Positions 24,924-38,908 of a DNA stretch of 64,000 nt are shown here, one piece after another. The number at the start of each line of letters is the position of its first letter. The first letter of the stretch is position 1. The notes under the pieces were generated by a model. It was not told the DNA's origin. It ran no database searches and saw only the letters and a list, made by a program, of their open reading frames with translations. This DNA comes from Hyphomicrobiales bacterium (GTDB taxonomy: Bacteria; Pseudomonadota; Alphaproteobacteria; Rhizobiales; Xanthobacteraceae). The stretch covers positions 59,691 through 123,690 of the forward strand of contig JACPOA010000058.1 of the NCBI GenBank assembly GCA_016185205.1, written 5' to 3'. The translations under genes and the position numbers were made by a program.

Positions 24924-25604
24924 TCAGTCGTCGCGCGGCAGCGCGGCCGGTGGCGTGTAGCCGGGCGGCGGCGTGCTCGGCGATACGGTCAGACCGCCGG
25001 GCGACGCGAATCGTTCAACCGGCTCGGTCTTGGAATTGAAAGGCGGCGTCGGAAGAAGCGGCGACGGGCCTTCGGCGGGCGGCGGCGGCGCGCTCAAAAT
25101 ATTGCGGCGCGGACCCGGCGGCTCACTGCTGCGCCGTTTCGATGCGGGTGCGGCATCGCTGCGCGGCTTCAGCCGCGGCGTTACGCGGCGCGGCGGGGGT
25201 GGCGCAACCTCTTCCACGGTATCGTCATCGGTTGCGGCCGGCTCGTCACGCTCGCCAACCTGCGGCACCTGGATGATGCGGGCCCCTCGTTGGTAGCGCG
25301 GCGTATAGGCGGTGGCGAGCGGGCGCGCCGGCGCGACCGAGAGAATGTCGCCGAACTGCGCATCGATGACCACGCGCACTTCGATGCCGCGCGGATCGTA
25401 GGCATGCAGCACATAATAGGGCCAGCGCAGCGCCAGCGCGCTAATCGGAGCTAGGCCGTGGGCGCGCACGGTCGCGATGATCTCGTAGGCTGGCAATCCG
25501 ACGTCTTGTGTCAGCAACCCGCGCTTGGAGGTATCGGCGGCAACGATCGACAGCGTAGCGCCGAGTGCCGCTGTGGCCACCGCTATCGTCAGCGCCCGTT
25601 TCAC
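24924..25604 (-). CDS. Secreted or periplasmic proline-rich protein, unknown function
   Basis: The 226-residue product starts at GTG 25604 with AAGGA 7 bases upstream. Residues 1-24 (VKRALTIAVATAALGATLSIVAA) form a signal peptide or anchor. A folded part of about 80 residues follows, with LPAYEIIATVRAHGLAPIS and YVLHAYDPRGIEVRVVIDAQFGDILSV. This resembles the start of small periplasmic PepSY-like domains, but the match is weak. The C-terminal 120 residues are low-complexity, rich in Pro, Arg and Ser, and probably disordered. It lies 10 bp downstream of the DoxX-family gene, so the two are probably one operon. Confidence 0.65.
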   Translation of the reverse strand: MKRALTIAVATAALGATLSIVAADTSKRGLLTQDVGLPAYEIIATVRAHGLAPISALALRWPYYVLHAYDPRGIEVRVVIDAQFGDILSVAPARPLATAYTPRYQRGARIIQVPQVGERDEPAATDDDTVEEVAPPPPRRVTPRLKPRSDAAPASKRRSSEPPGPRRNILSAPPPPAEGPSPLLPTPPFNSKTEPVERFASPGGLTVSPSTPPPGYTPPAALPRDD

Positions 25605-25614
25605 AAAGTGGTCC

Positions 25615-26343
25615 TTATCTCCGCGCGATGTAGCGGATGATGGCATCGACCGAGATCGGTCCGGGCCCGCGCGAGAGCAGCACCAGCAGGATCGCGGCCC
25701 AGAAGACATGCACGCTCCACAGCGCATCCGGCGCCACGTAGATCTGGATCAGCGCCGTGATGATCAGCATGCCGAGCGCGGCGAAGCGTGTGGCGAAGCC
25801 GAGCAGCAGGCAGATCGGTAGGATGAATTCCGCGTAGCTCAGCAGATAGGCGCCGACCACCGGCGACACCGGCACCGCGGCATATTGATTGAGGAAGGCG
25901 CCGAAGGTCTCCACCTTCACCTGCAGCGGCAACACCACCGAGAAATCGAAATCCTGCACGTTGAGCGGCACGCGCGGGCCCTCGATCCGGGTCTGGCCGT
26001 CGAGGAAGAACAAGCGCGCCATCACCAGCCGCAGGACAATCGCCACCAGCGCGTAGGGAATGAACGAGCAGGCGGCGACGAAACTGTCGACCGTCAGGCC
26101 GATGATCGAGCGCGAACGGCGCGCGCGCTGGTCGGCGCGGGCCACGATCGCCGCGCGCGTGCTGGGCGCTTCAGCCGCCGCCTCCGGCGCAGGCTGCGGC
26201 GTCGGGGACATCTGCTCCTGCTCCGTCGTCAGGTTCAACGGCGGCGGCGCCATCGATGCGATCCGGACGGCCAGCCGCGATACGGTCTTTTCGCCCGTCG
26301 CGTCGTCCGCCGCGCCCGCTGCGGTCGCGATGCTATCGGTCAT
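25615..26343 (-). CDS. DoxX-family membrane protein with long N-terminal extension
   Basis: This is a four-helix inner-membrane protein. The DoxX core covers about residues 85-242, with segments around YALVAIVLRLVMARLFFLDGQ, AYLLSYAEFILPICLLLGF, RFAALGMLIITALIQIYV and HVFWAAILLVLLSRGPG. DoxX proteins are linked to quinone or thiol redox functions, but the role here is unknown. The first 80 residues are Ala/Pro/Glu-rich and likely disordered. This makes the protein about 100 residues longer than the family norm. The start is ATG at 26343 with GGGGAGAGGG upstream; the frame stays open further up without a plausible start. Confidence 0.75.
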   Translation of the reverse strand: MTDSIATAAGAADDATGEKTVSRLAVRIASMAPPPLNLTTEQEQMSPTPQPAPEAAAEAPSTRAAIVARADQRARRSRSIIGLTVDSFVAACSFIPYALVAIVLRLVMARLFFLDGQTRIEGPRVPLNVQDFDFSVVLPLQVKVETFGAFLNQYAAVPVSPVVGAYLLSYAEFILPICLLLGFATRFAALGMLIITALIQIYVAPDALWSVHVFWAAILLVLLSRGPGPISVDAIIRYIARR

Positions 26344-26598
26344 GACACCCTCTCCCCTGGTATGGCCCGCACCATAGCCAACCCTCGGCGGGCCGCCGCT
26401 TTTTCCCGAATTCACCGTTAAACGGTTAACGTGGTCGGCGTTTTGGCCGGCGGGCGCGCACGCAACGGCATTGCGTGAATGCGGCGCTCGTGGTCCTCTT
26501 CTTGCTTGGCGAGGAAGCGCCGCCGCAACAAAGCGCAAAGTTCCACCCATTCCGGCGTGGACCAGCCTTGTGTGGCGGGGCAAAATTTGGCATGGTGT

Positions 26599-26623
26599 AT
26601 TAGGACAGTAATGCTGTCCTAAT
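26599..26623. promoter_or_regulatory. Perfect palindrome upstream of gltB, candidate operator
   Basis: ATTAGGACAG and CTGTCCTAAT form a perfect 10-bp inverted repeat around TAATG. It lies about 190 bp upstream of gltB, in the 470-bp spacer that also holds the DoxX-gene promoter region. The short AT-containing spacer and absence of a T run argue for a dimeric regulator site rather than a terminator. The regulator is unknown. The rest of the 26344-26815 spacer shows no gene; a small dyad CCGTTAAACGG lies at about 26417. Confidence 0.6.
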
Positions 26624-26815
26624 AGCGGCGACCCCCGGCGGCGGCCTTTCTGGTACGGGCCGATAGCGGTGGCGCCCAACGGGAGCAGCCACGGCAGCGA
26701 CGACCGGGCAAGGCTGCCCTTCTCGAGATCGGTTACGTGTCGGCCGCGACGCCTTATATGGCTCTGCGGACGCGGTGAGTACGCCGGAGACTGATTTCCG
26801 GCGAGGCAGGACGAG

Positions 26816-31537
<4,722 letters not shown>

Positions 31538-31538
31538 T

Positions 31539-32996
31539 ATGGGTAAGGTCACCGGCTTTCTCGAAATCGAACGCGACGACCGCGACTACCAGCCGGTCGC
31601 CGAACGCATCAAGCATTGGCACGAATTCGTCCTGCCGCTGCCGGAGGACGACGTGCGCAAGCAGGCCGCGCGCTGCATGGATTGCGGCGTGCCCTATTGC
31701 CATGGGGTGAGCCGCGTCACCGGCGCGCCTACCGGCTGTCCGGTCAACAACCAGATCCCGGACTGGAACGACCTGGTCTATCGCGGCAATTGGGACGAGG
31801 CCGCGCGCAACCTGCACTCGACCAACAATTTCCCCGAAGTGACCGGCCGCGTCTGCCCGGCGCCGTGCGAGGCGTCCTGCACGCTCAACATCGACGACAA
31901 CCCGGTCACCATCAAGACCATCGAATGCGAGATCGCCGACCGCGCCATCGCGCAAGGGTTAAAGCCCGAACCGCCGGCGCAGAAGACCGGCAAGAAGGTC
32001 GCCGTGGTCGGCTCAGGACCTGCGGGCCTCGCCTGCGCGCAGCAGCTCGCGCGCGCCGGCCACGAGGTGCATGTCTATGAGCGCTGGGCCAAGGCCGGCG
32101 GCCTGCTGCGCTACGGCATCCCCGATTTCAAGATGGAGAAGATCCACGTCGACCGCCGCATCGAGCAGATGCAGGGCGAAGGCGTGCGGTTCCATTACGG
32201 CGCCGATGTCGGCGTCAATGTGCCGGCCGAACAGCTGCTCAAGGGCCACGACGCCGTGGTGCTGGCGGGCGGCGCCGAGAAGCCGCGCGATCTGCCGATC
32301 CCGGGCCGCGAGCTCAAGGGCATCCATTTCGCCATGGACTTCCTGCCGCAGCAGAACCGGCGCGTCAGCAACGAGCCGCTTGGGGACATCGCGCCGATCC
32401 TCGCCACCGGCAAAAAGGTCGTGGTGATCGGCGGCGGCGACACCGGCTCCGACTGCATCGGCACCTCGATCCGCCAGGGCGCGGTGTCGGTCGCCAATTT
32501 CGAGATCATGCCGCAGCCGCCCGAGCACGAGAACAAGCTGCTCACCTGGCCGGACTGGCCGCTCAAGCTGCGCGTCTCGTCCAGCCACCAGGAAGGCGCC
32601 ACGCGCGACTTCGCCGTGCTGACGCAGAAATTCACCGGCGACAACGGCCAAATAGAGAATGGGCAAGTGAAGACGCTGCACTGCGTGCATGTCGACGCCA
32701 AGTTCCAGCCGGTGCCGGGCAGCGAGTTCGAGGTCGACGCCGATCTGGTGCTGCTCGCCATGGGCTTCGTGCATCCGGTGCACGAGGGGCTGCTCAAGAC
32801 GCTCGGCGTCGCGCTCGATGCCCGCGGCAATGTCAGCGCCGACACCGACCGCTATCTGACCTCGGTGCCCAAGGTGTTCGTTGCAGGCGACATGCGGCGC
32901 GGCCAGTCGTTGGTGGTATGGGCGATCCGCGAAGGCCGCCAGGCGGCGCACGCGGTCGACAAGTTCCTCATGGGATCGACGACGCTGCCGCGTTGA
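31539..32996 (+). CDS. gltD: Glutamate synthase (NADPH), small subunit
   Basis: This FAD- and iron-sulfur-containing subunit passes electrons from NADPH to GltB. It has 485 residues. The N-terminal Cys-rich domain has [21 protein letters not shown] and [12 protein letters not shown], the 4Fe-4S ligands. FAD binding is at [27 protein letters not shown] binding is at [16 protein letters not shown]. The end signature [18 protein letters not shown] is also present. The start at 31539 follows the gltB stop directly. It converges on the DUF459 gene with only 9 bp between stops, and no terminator hairpin is visible there. Confidence 0.97.
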   Translation: MGKVTGFLEIERDDRDYQPVAERIKHWHEFVLPLPEDDVRKQAARCMDCGVPYCHGVSRVTGAPTGCPVNNQIPDWNDLVYRGNWDEAARNLHSTNNFPEVTGRVCPAPCEASCTLNIDDNPVTIKTIECEIADRAIAQGLKPEPPAQKTGKKVAVVGSGPAGLACAQQLARAGHEVHVYERWAKAGGLLRYGIPDFKMEKIHVDRRIEQMQGEGVRFHYGADVGVNVPAEQLLKGHDAVVLAGGAEKPRDLPIPGRELKGIHFAMDFLPQQNRRVSNEPLGDIAPILATGKKVVVIGGGDTGSDCIGTSIRQGAVSVANFEIMPQPPEHENKLLTWPDWPLKLRVSSSHQEGATRDFAVLTQKFTGDNGQIENGQVKTLHCVHVDAKFQPVPGSEFEVDADLVLLAMGFVHPVHEGLLKTLGVALDARGNVSADTDRYLTSVPKVFVAGDMRRGQSLVVWAIREGRQAAHAVDKFLMGSTTLPR

Positions 32997-33005
32997 GTTG
33001 CGCGC

Positions 33006-34625
33006 TTAACGCAGCCAGCCGAGCGGGCCGGCCGACGGCCTGATCGGCTGCGGCGGACGCGGTGCGTTCTGCTGCGGTTCGCGCTTGGGCTTGGGCGCGG
33101 CGCTCTGCGTCGTCTTGCCGGCGCTGCCGCTCTTGGCTTCGGCCGGCTTTTTGTCGGCCGCGACGGCCGGCTCGGTATAGGCGGAGGGATTGGCCGGCAC
33201 CGCCGCGGAAGCGGAAGCGGTGCCCGCCGGGACCGCCGCCACCGGCGGCGCGGCATTGGCGGCGTTGCCGCGCGGCCAGGCAAAATCGTCGGCACGGCCG
33301 GCGGGCGCGGCCACCGGCTCGCCCTTGACCAGCACGCGCGAGGCGATGGCGTCGCCATGCACCACGCCGGCGCCGGAGCCGCTGATCAGCTCATCGGAAT
33401 TTATCGGCGCCACCGTCAACGGCATCACCGGTCCCGCCAGCGGCCACACCGTGGATTTGACATCGGCCGGCGCCGGCACAACCGGTCCGCTCGGCAGCGA
33501 GATCTGCAGCGAGCGATTGCTCATATAGCGGCGCAGTTCGCGCTCGACGTAATGCGCGAGCTTGCGCGCGCCGTATTTGCTGAAATAGACACCGTCGTTC
33601 GAGCGCAGCCGGCGCACCTGGCCCTCGAAGTCCGGGCCGAAATTCGAATACTTGCCGGCCTCGTCCACGAAGCCATCCCACACGTCGATATAGATCGCGC
33701 CGGCGCGCTCGGCGCGCGCGCGATAGAGGTCGTTGAGATAGACCACATCGGCGGTGGAGCGGGTACCGCGGATGGCCGGCAGACCGACCCAGAACACCGG
33801 CACGCCCTTGCTCTTGAGCGCCGCCACCGTCTCGTCGATCCGCCGCGCATAGACCTCCGCCCACTTATCGGTGCGGAACTCGATGATGCCGTTGGTCCGC
33901 TTGCCCGGCTGCGGCTCGGGCGCGATGATCGACGGCTGATCCGGCTCCTCGGCCTCTTTGTCCGCCACGCCCTTGTTCTGCGCGGCGTCCTTGTTAGGTG
34001 CGTTCTTGTCGACGGCGATCTTGTCCGGCTGCTTCTTCTTGTCAGCCTCTTTCTTGTCGGCTTCCTTGGCGAGGTCCTTCTCGCGGATGTTCTGGCGATC
34101 GCCGACACCGAGCATCATGACCACGTAGCTGGGCTTCTCCTGCGCGAGCAGGTCGCGCGCAACGTGCCACCAGTCGAGATCGCCCTTGGCTTCGTAGCGC
34201 AGCAGGCCGGAGTGGATCTTGTTCTTGCGCACGATGCCGATCTCGGGCGCATCGGAAAAGGCATCTTCCAGGCCGTAGGCGAGCCAGTCGGCCATGCCGT
34301 CGCCCATCACCACGATCGACGTGGTCGGCGTCACCGGTTCGGCCTTCGGGTCCGGCTTGCGCGGACTCGGCGCGCGCGAATTGTCGACCGGCGCCTGATA
34401 AGTCGGCTCGCCTTCAAATGTCCGTCGGTTCGAGGGCCCGAACAACTCCCCGAAGAAGCCGCCGCCCGATCGATAACGCCGGCCGCCGTAGCGGTCGTCG
34501 TCGAAAAACTGCGCCTGGGCGGAATTGGTGAGAGCAACGTCGAGCGCGACCACGGCCGCGCATTCGGCGACGGCCAGAATGACCGTGCCGACCAGCCACC
34601 GCGTCATCCGCTTTTTACCCACCAT
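33006..34625 (-). CDS. DUF459-type SGNH hydrolase-like protein, periplasmic or anchored
   Basis: The 539-residue protein has an N-terminal hydrophobic segment (about 10-38) that is a signal peptide or anchor, then the SGNH-like fold. Block I reads [19 protein letters not shown], where SGNH enzymes have GDS. The late block reads [18 protein letters not shown], where DxxH would be expected. The nucleophile and base positions therefore appear altered. A Lys/Asp/Ala-rich low-complexity insert (about 185-230) interrupts the domain. The C-terminal 130 residues are Ala/Pro-rich and probably disordered. Related rhizobial proteins are annotated as SGNH/DUF459, and an acyl or glycan esterase role is only inferred from the fold. 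It converges on gltD. Confidence 0.78.
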   Translation of the reverse strand: MVGKKRMTRWLVGTVILAVAECAAVVALDVALTNSAQAQFFDDDRYGGRRYRSGGGFFGELFGPSNRRTFEGEPTYQAPVDNSRAPSPRKPDPKAEPVTPTTSIVVMGDGMADWLAYGLEDAFSDAPEIGIVRKNKIHSGLLRYEAKGDLDWWHVARDLLAQEKPSYVVMMLGVGDRQNIREKDLAKEADKKEADKKKQPDKIAVDKNAPNKDAAQNKGVADKEAEEPDQPSIIAPEPQPGKRTNGIIEFRTDKWAEVYARRIDETVAALKSKGVPVFWVGLPAIRGTRSTADVVYLNDLYRARAERAGAIYIDVWDGFVDEAGKYSNFGPDFEGQVRRLRSNDGVYFSKYGARKLAHYVERELRRYMSNRSLQISLPSGPVVPAPADVKSTVWPLAGPVMPLTVAPINSDELISGSGAGVVHGDAIASRVLVKGEPVAAPAGRADDFAWPRGNAANAAPPVAAVPAGTASASAAVPANPSAYTEPAVAADKKPAEAKSGSAGKTTQSAAPKPKREPQQNAPRPPQPIRPSAGPLGWLR

Positions 34626-34746
34626 GGCGATCGCCCATAGGCTTAATTTATGAGGATAAGGGCCGCTAGCAAGCCCGGACCTTCGTCCCTGCCAGGGTCA
34701 ATAACCTGCCAAAAATGTCAACTCGAAGGTGGCCGGGTGGTTACCC

Positions 34747-36084
34747 TTACTTTCGCAGCCGTTCGAGCACCACGGCCGAGGCAAAACCGTCGGGAACTTG
34801 GCCGATCTTGGTCTGGAAATCGCGGATCGCGGCCCGCGTCTTGGCGCCGAGCTGGCCATCCGGCTCGCCGACATCGTAGCCGTGGCGCGCCAGCAATTGC
34901 TGGAGTTCCAGCCGTTCGTTGCGCGACAGCACGTGCTCGTAGCGCGGCCAGTGCTGCACGAAGGGCGGCGCCCCGCGCAACCGGTCGGCGAGATGGCCGA
35001 TCGCCAGCGCATAGGCCTCGGCCGGATTGTATTTCATGATGGCGCGGAAGTTCGCCAGCATCAGGAAGCCGGGGCCCTGCACGCCGGCCGGCACCAGCAG
35101 GAAGGCGTGGTCGTCGGGGCGCGGAAACGGCTTGCCGCCGGGACGCGTGATCCCATGGCGCTCCCAGTCGCGGATCGGCAGCATGTGCGCATGGTCGGCG
35201 AGCCTAAAATCCAAGGTCGCCGGCACCACCACTTCGTAACCCCAGGTCTGCCCGGCCACCCAGCCGTCCTTGCGCAGGTTGTTGGCGGTCGAGGCGATGA
35301 AGTCGGGCACCGAGTCGACCACGTCGCGGCGGCCATCATGGTCGAAATCCACGGCGTAGCGCTTGAACGCCGTCGGCATGAACTGGGTCGGCCCGAACGC
35401 GCCCGCCCAGGAACCGACCAGCCGGTCCGGCCTGACGTCGCCGCGCTGGAGAATCTCGAGTGCGGACAGAAATTCCTCGCGGAAATAATTCTGCCGGCGG
35501 CCGACACAGGCGAGCGTGGCGGTGGAGCGGATCACCGGACGTTCGCCGCCGATGGCGCCGTAATTGGTCTCGACCCCCCAGATCGCGGTGACGGTATAGC
35601 GGTCGACGCCGTAGGCCTTCTCCACCGCGTCAAAGGTGGCGCGATATTTTTCCAGCAGCGCGCGACCGCTGGCGATGCGCGCATCGTTCACCAGCAGGTC
35701 GAGATAGTCCCAAAACGATTTGGTGAATTCGGGCTGGTTGTCGAGCAGATCCATGATGCGCAGATCGGGCGACAGCTGCGCGGTATAGGCCTGGAATAGA
35801 TTGCGCGTAATGCCGCGCCGCGCCGCCAGCGGCCAAATCCGCTCGATGCAGCCGCGGAAATTCGCCGCAGCCGCGCGAATTGCCTCGGCGGTCATCAGCG
35901 GATGGCCGGAGGCACCGGATTCACCCGACCATTCCTGCGCGGCCGGCTGCGTGCCGGCAGCGGGTGGCGGGATCGTCCCGGTCGTAGCCGGGTAGCGACC
36001 GTCGCGCGCAGTCTGCGACGCCGCGCCGGCGCTCGCCGCGGCCAGCAGGACGGCGGCAATGAGGATGCATCGGGTCTTTCGCAT
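34747..36084 (-). CDS. Lytic murein transglycosylase, MltB-like, with peptidoglycan-binding domain
   Basis: This periplasmic peptidoglycan-cleaving enzyme (GH103 type) has 445 residues. A signal peptide covers about residues 1-25. The catalytic Glu is in TAIWGVETNYGAIGG. GSWAGAFGPTQFMPTAFKRYAVDFDHDGR and ISAxx-type DFIASTANNLRKDGW complete the SLT_2 fold. Residues about 375-440 form a PG_binding_1 domain (LQQLLARHGYDVGEPDGQLGAKT). It produces 1,6-anhydromuropeptides during wall remodelling. It is divergent from galU across a 168-bp spacer. Confidence 0.92.
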   Translation of the reverse strand: MRKTRCILIAAVLLAAASAGAASQTARDGRYPATTGTIPPPAAGTQPAAQEWSGESGASGHPLMTAEAIRAAAANFRGCIERIWPLAARRGITRNLFQAYTAQLSPDLRIMDLLDNQPEFTKSFWDYLDLLVNDARIASGRALLEKYRATFDAVEKAYGVDRYTVTAIWGVETNYGAIGGERPVIRSTATLACVGRRQNYFREEFLSALEILQRGDVRPDRLVGSWAGAFGPTQFMPTAFKRYAVDFDHDGRRDVVDSVPDFIASTANNLRKDGWVAGQTWGYEVVVPATLDFRLADHAHMLPIRDWERHGITRPGGKPFPRPDDHAFLLVPAGVQGPGFLMLANFRAIMKYNPAEAYALAIGHLADRLRGAPPFVQHWPRYEHVLSRNERLELQQLLARHGYDVGEPDGQLGAKTRAAIRDFQTKIGQVPDGFASAVVLERLRK

Positions 36085-36252
36085 GCCGATTGCGGTCTGC
36101 TCCCTGCTCTTGCCCGTAACCCCTAGGTGCCGCGATATCGTTTCGAGGACGTTAATAGTCTACCCTTATCTATCCGTATCTGGACCCGCAGGCACCAGCA
36201 TGCTTTCTCCTCATAGGACGCAACGACTCACCGGCCGCCGCTCGAATCTCGC

Positions 36253-37134
36253 ATGACCCGCATCCGCAAAGCCATCTTTCCCGTCGCCGGTCTCGGCACC
36301 CGCTTCCTGCCCGCCACCAAAGCCGTGCCGAAGGAAATGCTGCCGGTGGTCGACCGGCCGCTGATCCAGCACGTGGTGGACGAAGCCCGCCAGGCCGGCA
36401 TCGAGCATTTCATCTTCGTCACCGGCCGCAACAAGAGCGTGATCGAGGACCATTTCGACCGCCAGTTCGAATTGGAACTCACGCTGGTCGAGCGCGGCAA
36501 GAAGGCCGACCTCGCCTTATTGTCGCAGGACCTGCCGGAGCCGGGGACCACCAGCTTCACGCGCCAGCAGTCGCCGCTCGGCCTCGGCCACGCAGTGTGG
36601 TGCGCGCGCGAACTGGTCGGCCATGAGCCGTTCGCGCTGCTGCTGCCCGACGTGCTGGTGCAGCATCCGCGCGGCTGCCTCGCCCAGATGATCGACGCCG
36701 CCAACGGGTTAGATGCCAACGCCAACATCATCGCGGTCGAGGAAGTGCCGGCCGAGCGCGCGCACATGTACGGCATCGTCGGCGTTGGGGCACCCAAGGG
36801 CAAGGCATTCGCGATCACCAAGATGGTCGAGAAGCCCAAGCGCGAGGAAGCGCCGTCCAATCTCTCCATCACCGGGCGCTACATCCTGCAGCCGGAGATC
36901 TTCGAGATTCTGGAAAAGCAGGCAGCCGGCACCGGCGGGGAAATCCAGCTCACCGACGCCATGGTGGCGCTGGCGCGCACGCAGCCGTTCTATGGTCTCA
37001 AATTCGCAGGCCGCAGCTTCGACTGCGGCTCCAAGATCGGGTTTCTCTCGGCCAATATCGCCTATGGCCTGGCGCGCACCGACATCGCGCCGGAGCTGCG
37101 CGACGAACTGCGCCGCCTGCTCGGCGACAAATAG
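36253..37134 (+). CDS. galU: UTP-glucose-1-phosphate uridylyltransferase
   Basis: The enzyme makes UDP-glucose from UTP and glucose-1-phosphate for surface polysaccharides and lipid head groups. The nucleotide-binding motif FPVAGLGTRFLPATKAVPKEMLPVVDRPLIQ starts at residue 10. Further motifs are LGHAVWCARELVG, LLPDVLVQ, MVEKPKREEAPSNLSITGRYIL and FDCGSKIGFLSANI. The length of 293 residues is normal. Its stop directly abuts the stop of the convergent outer-membrane protein gene with no spacer. Confidence 0.96.
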   Translation: MTRIRKAIFPVAGLGTRFLPATKAVPKEMLPVVDRPLIQHVVDEARQAGIEHFIFVTGRNKSVIEDHFDRQFELELTLVERGKKADLALLSQDLPEPGTTSFTRQQSPLGLGHAVWCARELVGHEPFALLLPDVLVQHPRGCLAQMIDAANGLDANANIIAVEEVPAERAHMYGIVGVGAPKGKAFAITKMVEKPKREEAPSNLSITGRYILQPEIFEILEKQAAGTGGEIQLTDAMVALARTQPFYGLKFAGRSFDCGSKIGFLSANIAYGLARTDIAPELRDELRRLLGDK

Positions 37135-38757
37135 CTACCTCTGCAAACGCAGCCCGAGCAGGAAAACGCTCGCGGTGTAGTCGGCGCCGGTAACGTTGGA
37201 GCGCAGCCAGTCCCGGCGGAACTCGCCCTTGATCTGCGCCGAACGGTTGAGCTTGTAGGCCAGCCCAACGCCCGCCGAGAAGCGCTTGTCCTCGCGCGAC
37301 ATGCCGACATAGTCGTCGAGCCCAAAACCAAGCTTTACGCTGCCGATCAGCCAGCGCCGGAATGAATGGTCGATCTGCAAGCCGACATCGCGATACAGCA
37401 CGCCGGAAACGCCGGCGATGGTCGATTCCCCGACATTGGAATTGGCGCTCAGCTTCACCGTGGTCAGCGCATTCGCGGCCCAGATCAGCGAGGCATTGCC
37501 CATCAGGCCGGCGAGCTTGTCCAACCGCGGGTCTTCGTAGCTCCGCTGCGTATAGCCGAGCGCGATTTCGCCGGTGAGCGTGCCGCGCAGGTCGAAGGTG
37601 GAACCGAGCTTGCCGGTGACGCCTTTCGAATTGCGCTGGAAGCCGAAGGGGTCGATGGGCAGATCGTGGCGACGCGCATCGGTGCCGACTTCGACGAACG
37701 GGGTCACGCCCGGCAGCAGCTCGTAGCCACCGCGCAGGATGGCGCCGTACTGGTTGTAGTTGCGGAACGCATTGCCGGCAGTGCTGCCGTCGGTCAGTGT
37801 CGACTGCTGATAGACGGTACGCTCGGCATCGCCCTTGAGCGATAGATCGAAGCGGTTGAATTTCTGACCGATGCCGGCGCTACCGCCGAACGTCGCGAAC
37901 ATCGGCAGCTTGGCTAAGCCCGCCTGCAAATTCGGGCTGTTGGGATTGTCGGTCGACACCGTCACGCGGGTGCCGAGATCGATGCGCGTCAGCTTGCTGA
38001 CGTCGACGCGGCCGTCGGCCTTGCCGTTGAGATAGGGCCGGCTCAGCGTCGGCGAGGTGTCGGGACTGTAGCCGGTATAGCTACCGCGCAGTTCGCCCTT
38101 CAACTCGTGGCGCGACCAGTTCGACTGCGCTCGCAATTCCGGCACGACGGTGGTGAGCGTGGCGCCCTTGGCGCCGGCGGCGCGCGCGGGATTGCTGTCG
38201 TAGCCGCCGATCAGCTCGATCGCCGGATAGAGCGTGAAGGCGCCGGTGCGCAGACCGAGCGGCGCGTAAGGATCGTCCGGCTCGACGCGCGCCTTGCGCT
38301 TCTTCGGCGGCCGCTGGATCGGGCCAAGCTCGACCGGCGGACTGCCGGGCGCGGCGGCATAGGCGCCGCTGCCGCTGTTGGTCACCGGCTTCTGGTAGGG
38401 CGAGACGGTCGCTGGCGCCGCCGCTCCGGGCGCGATTGCCCGCACATCGCTCGGCGCTTTCGACTTGGACTTGGGCATGCCCTTGCCCTTGGCCTTGCGG
38501 GTGTTGGTCGAATCGAAGCCGGTGTCGCCGGCGCCGGAAGCCGGCGGCGTGAAGGCCAAGGGCGGGCCCAGTTGCGCCAGAGCCGGCCGGCTGAATTGCT
38601 GGAAGCGCGGCGGATTGCGCGGATCGGTCGACAGCCGCGGCGTCAGCGGATCGGGCGCCGCCATCTGCGCCACGGCGTCGCCGCCGCCCAGCGCGACGCA
38701 GGCGGCGACGAGCAGGCCGCGCGGCGCGGCCGAACGTAGGAGAGGAAGGCGCTGCAC
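37135..38757 (-). CDS. Outer-membrane beta-barrel protein
   Basis: The 540-residue protein has a signal peptide (about 1-31, ending GDAVAQ). A Pro/Ala/Lys-rich unstructured region follows to about residue 165. The rest consists of alternating amphipathic strands, for example FTLYPAIELIGGYDSNPAR, GELRGSYTGYS and GEIALGYTQRSYEDPR, typical of the large beta-barrel proteins annotated as outer membrane beta-barrel (BBP2_2-like) in Hyphomicrobiales. The C-terminal residue of the last strand (VFLLGLRLQR) is atypical, since most barrels end in Phe. Related genes often lie beside polysaccharide loci, so a glycan-export link is possible but unproven. Confidence 0.8.
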   Translation of the reverse strand: MQRLPLLRSAAPRGLLVAACVALGGGDAVAQMAAPDPLTPRLSTDPRNPPRFQQFSRPALAQLGPPLAFTPPASGAGDTGFDSTNTRKAKGKGMPKSKSKAPSDVRAIAPGAAAPATVSPYQKPVTNSGSGAYAAAPGSPPVELGPIQRPPKKRKARVEPDDPYAPLGLRTGAFTLYPAIELIGGYDSNPARAAGAKGATLTTVVPELRAQSNWSRHELKGELRGSYTGYSPDTSPTLSRPYLNGKADGRVDVSKLTRIDLGTRVTVSTDNPNSPNLQAGLAKLPMFATFGGSAGIGQKFNRFDLSLKGDAERTVYQQSTLTDGSTAGNAFRNYNQYGAILRGGYELLPGVTPFVEVGTDARRHDLPIDPFGFQRNSKGVTGKLGSTFDLRGTLTGEIALGYTQRSYEDPRLDKLAGLMGNASLIWAANALTTVKLSANSNVGESTIAGVSGVLYRDVGLQIDHSFRRWLIGSVKLGFGLDDYVGMSREDKRFSAGVGLAYKLNRSAQIKGEFRRDWLRSNVTGADYTASVFLLGLRLQR

Positions 38758-38908
38758 GTCCGTTTCCGCGGCCTCCTGGTTCCGGTTGCCGCGGCACGGC
38801 CATAGGCGCGCGCCCGCGCAACCAGCGGGAAGTGGTTAACGGACGTTAAAGCGACATGGTTAATGAGGCGTTGATTGGCTTATCCCTCCCCGCGCTTCGG
38901 GGGAAAAA

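Noticed and set aside
26588..26603. A possible sigma-54 promoter (TTGGCATGGTGTATTA) upstream of gltB.
   Set aside because: The -24 GG is present, but the -12 GC is missing, and the spacing to GC-like bases is wrong.
38833..38865. Possible CtrA boxes (TTAA pairs) upstream of the outer-membrane protein gene.
   Set aside because: Spacers are 6 and 10 bp rather than the 7 bp of the TTAA-N7-TTAA site.
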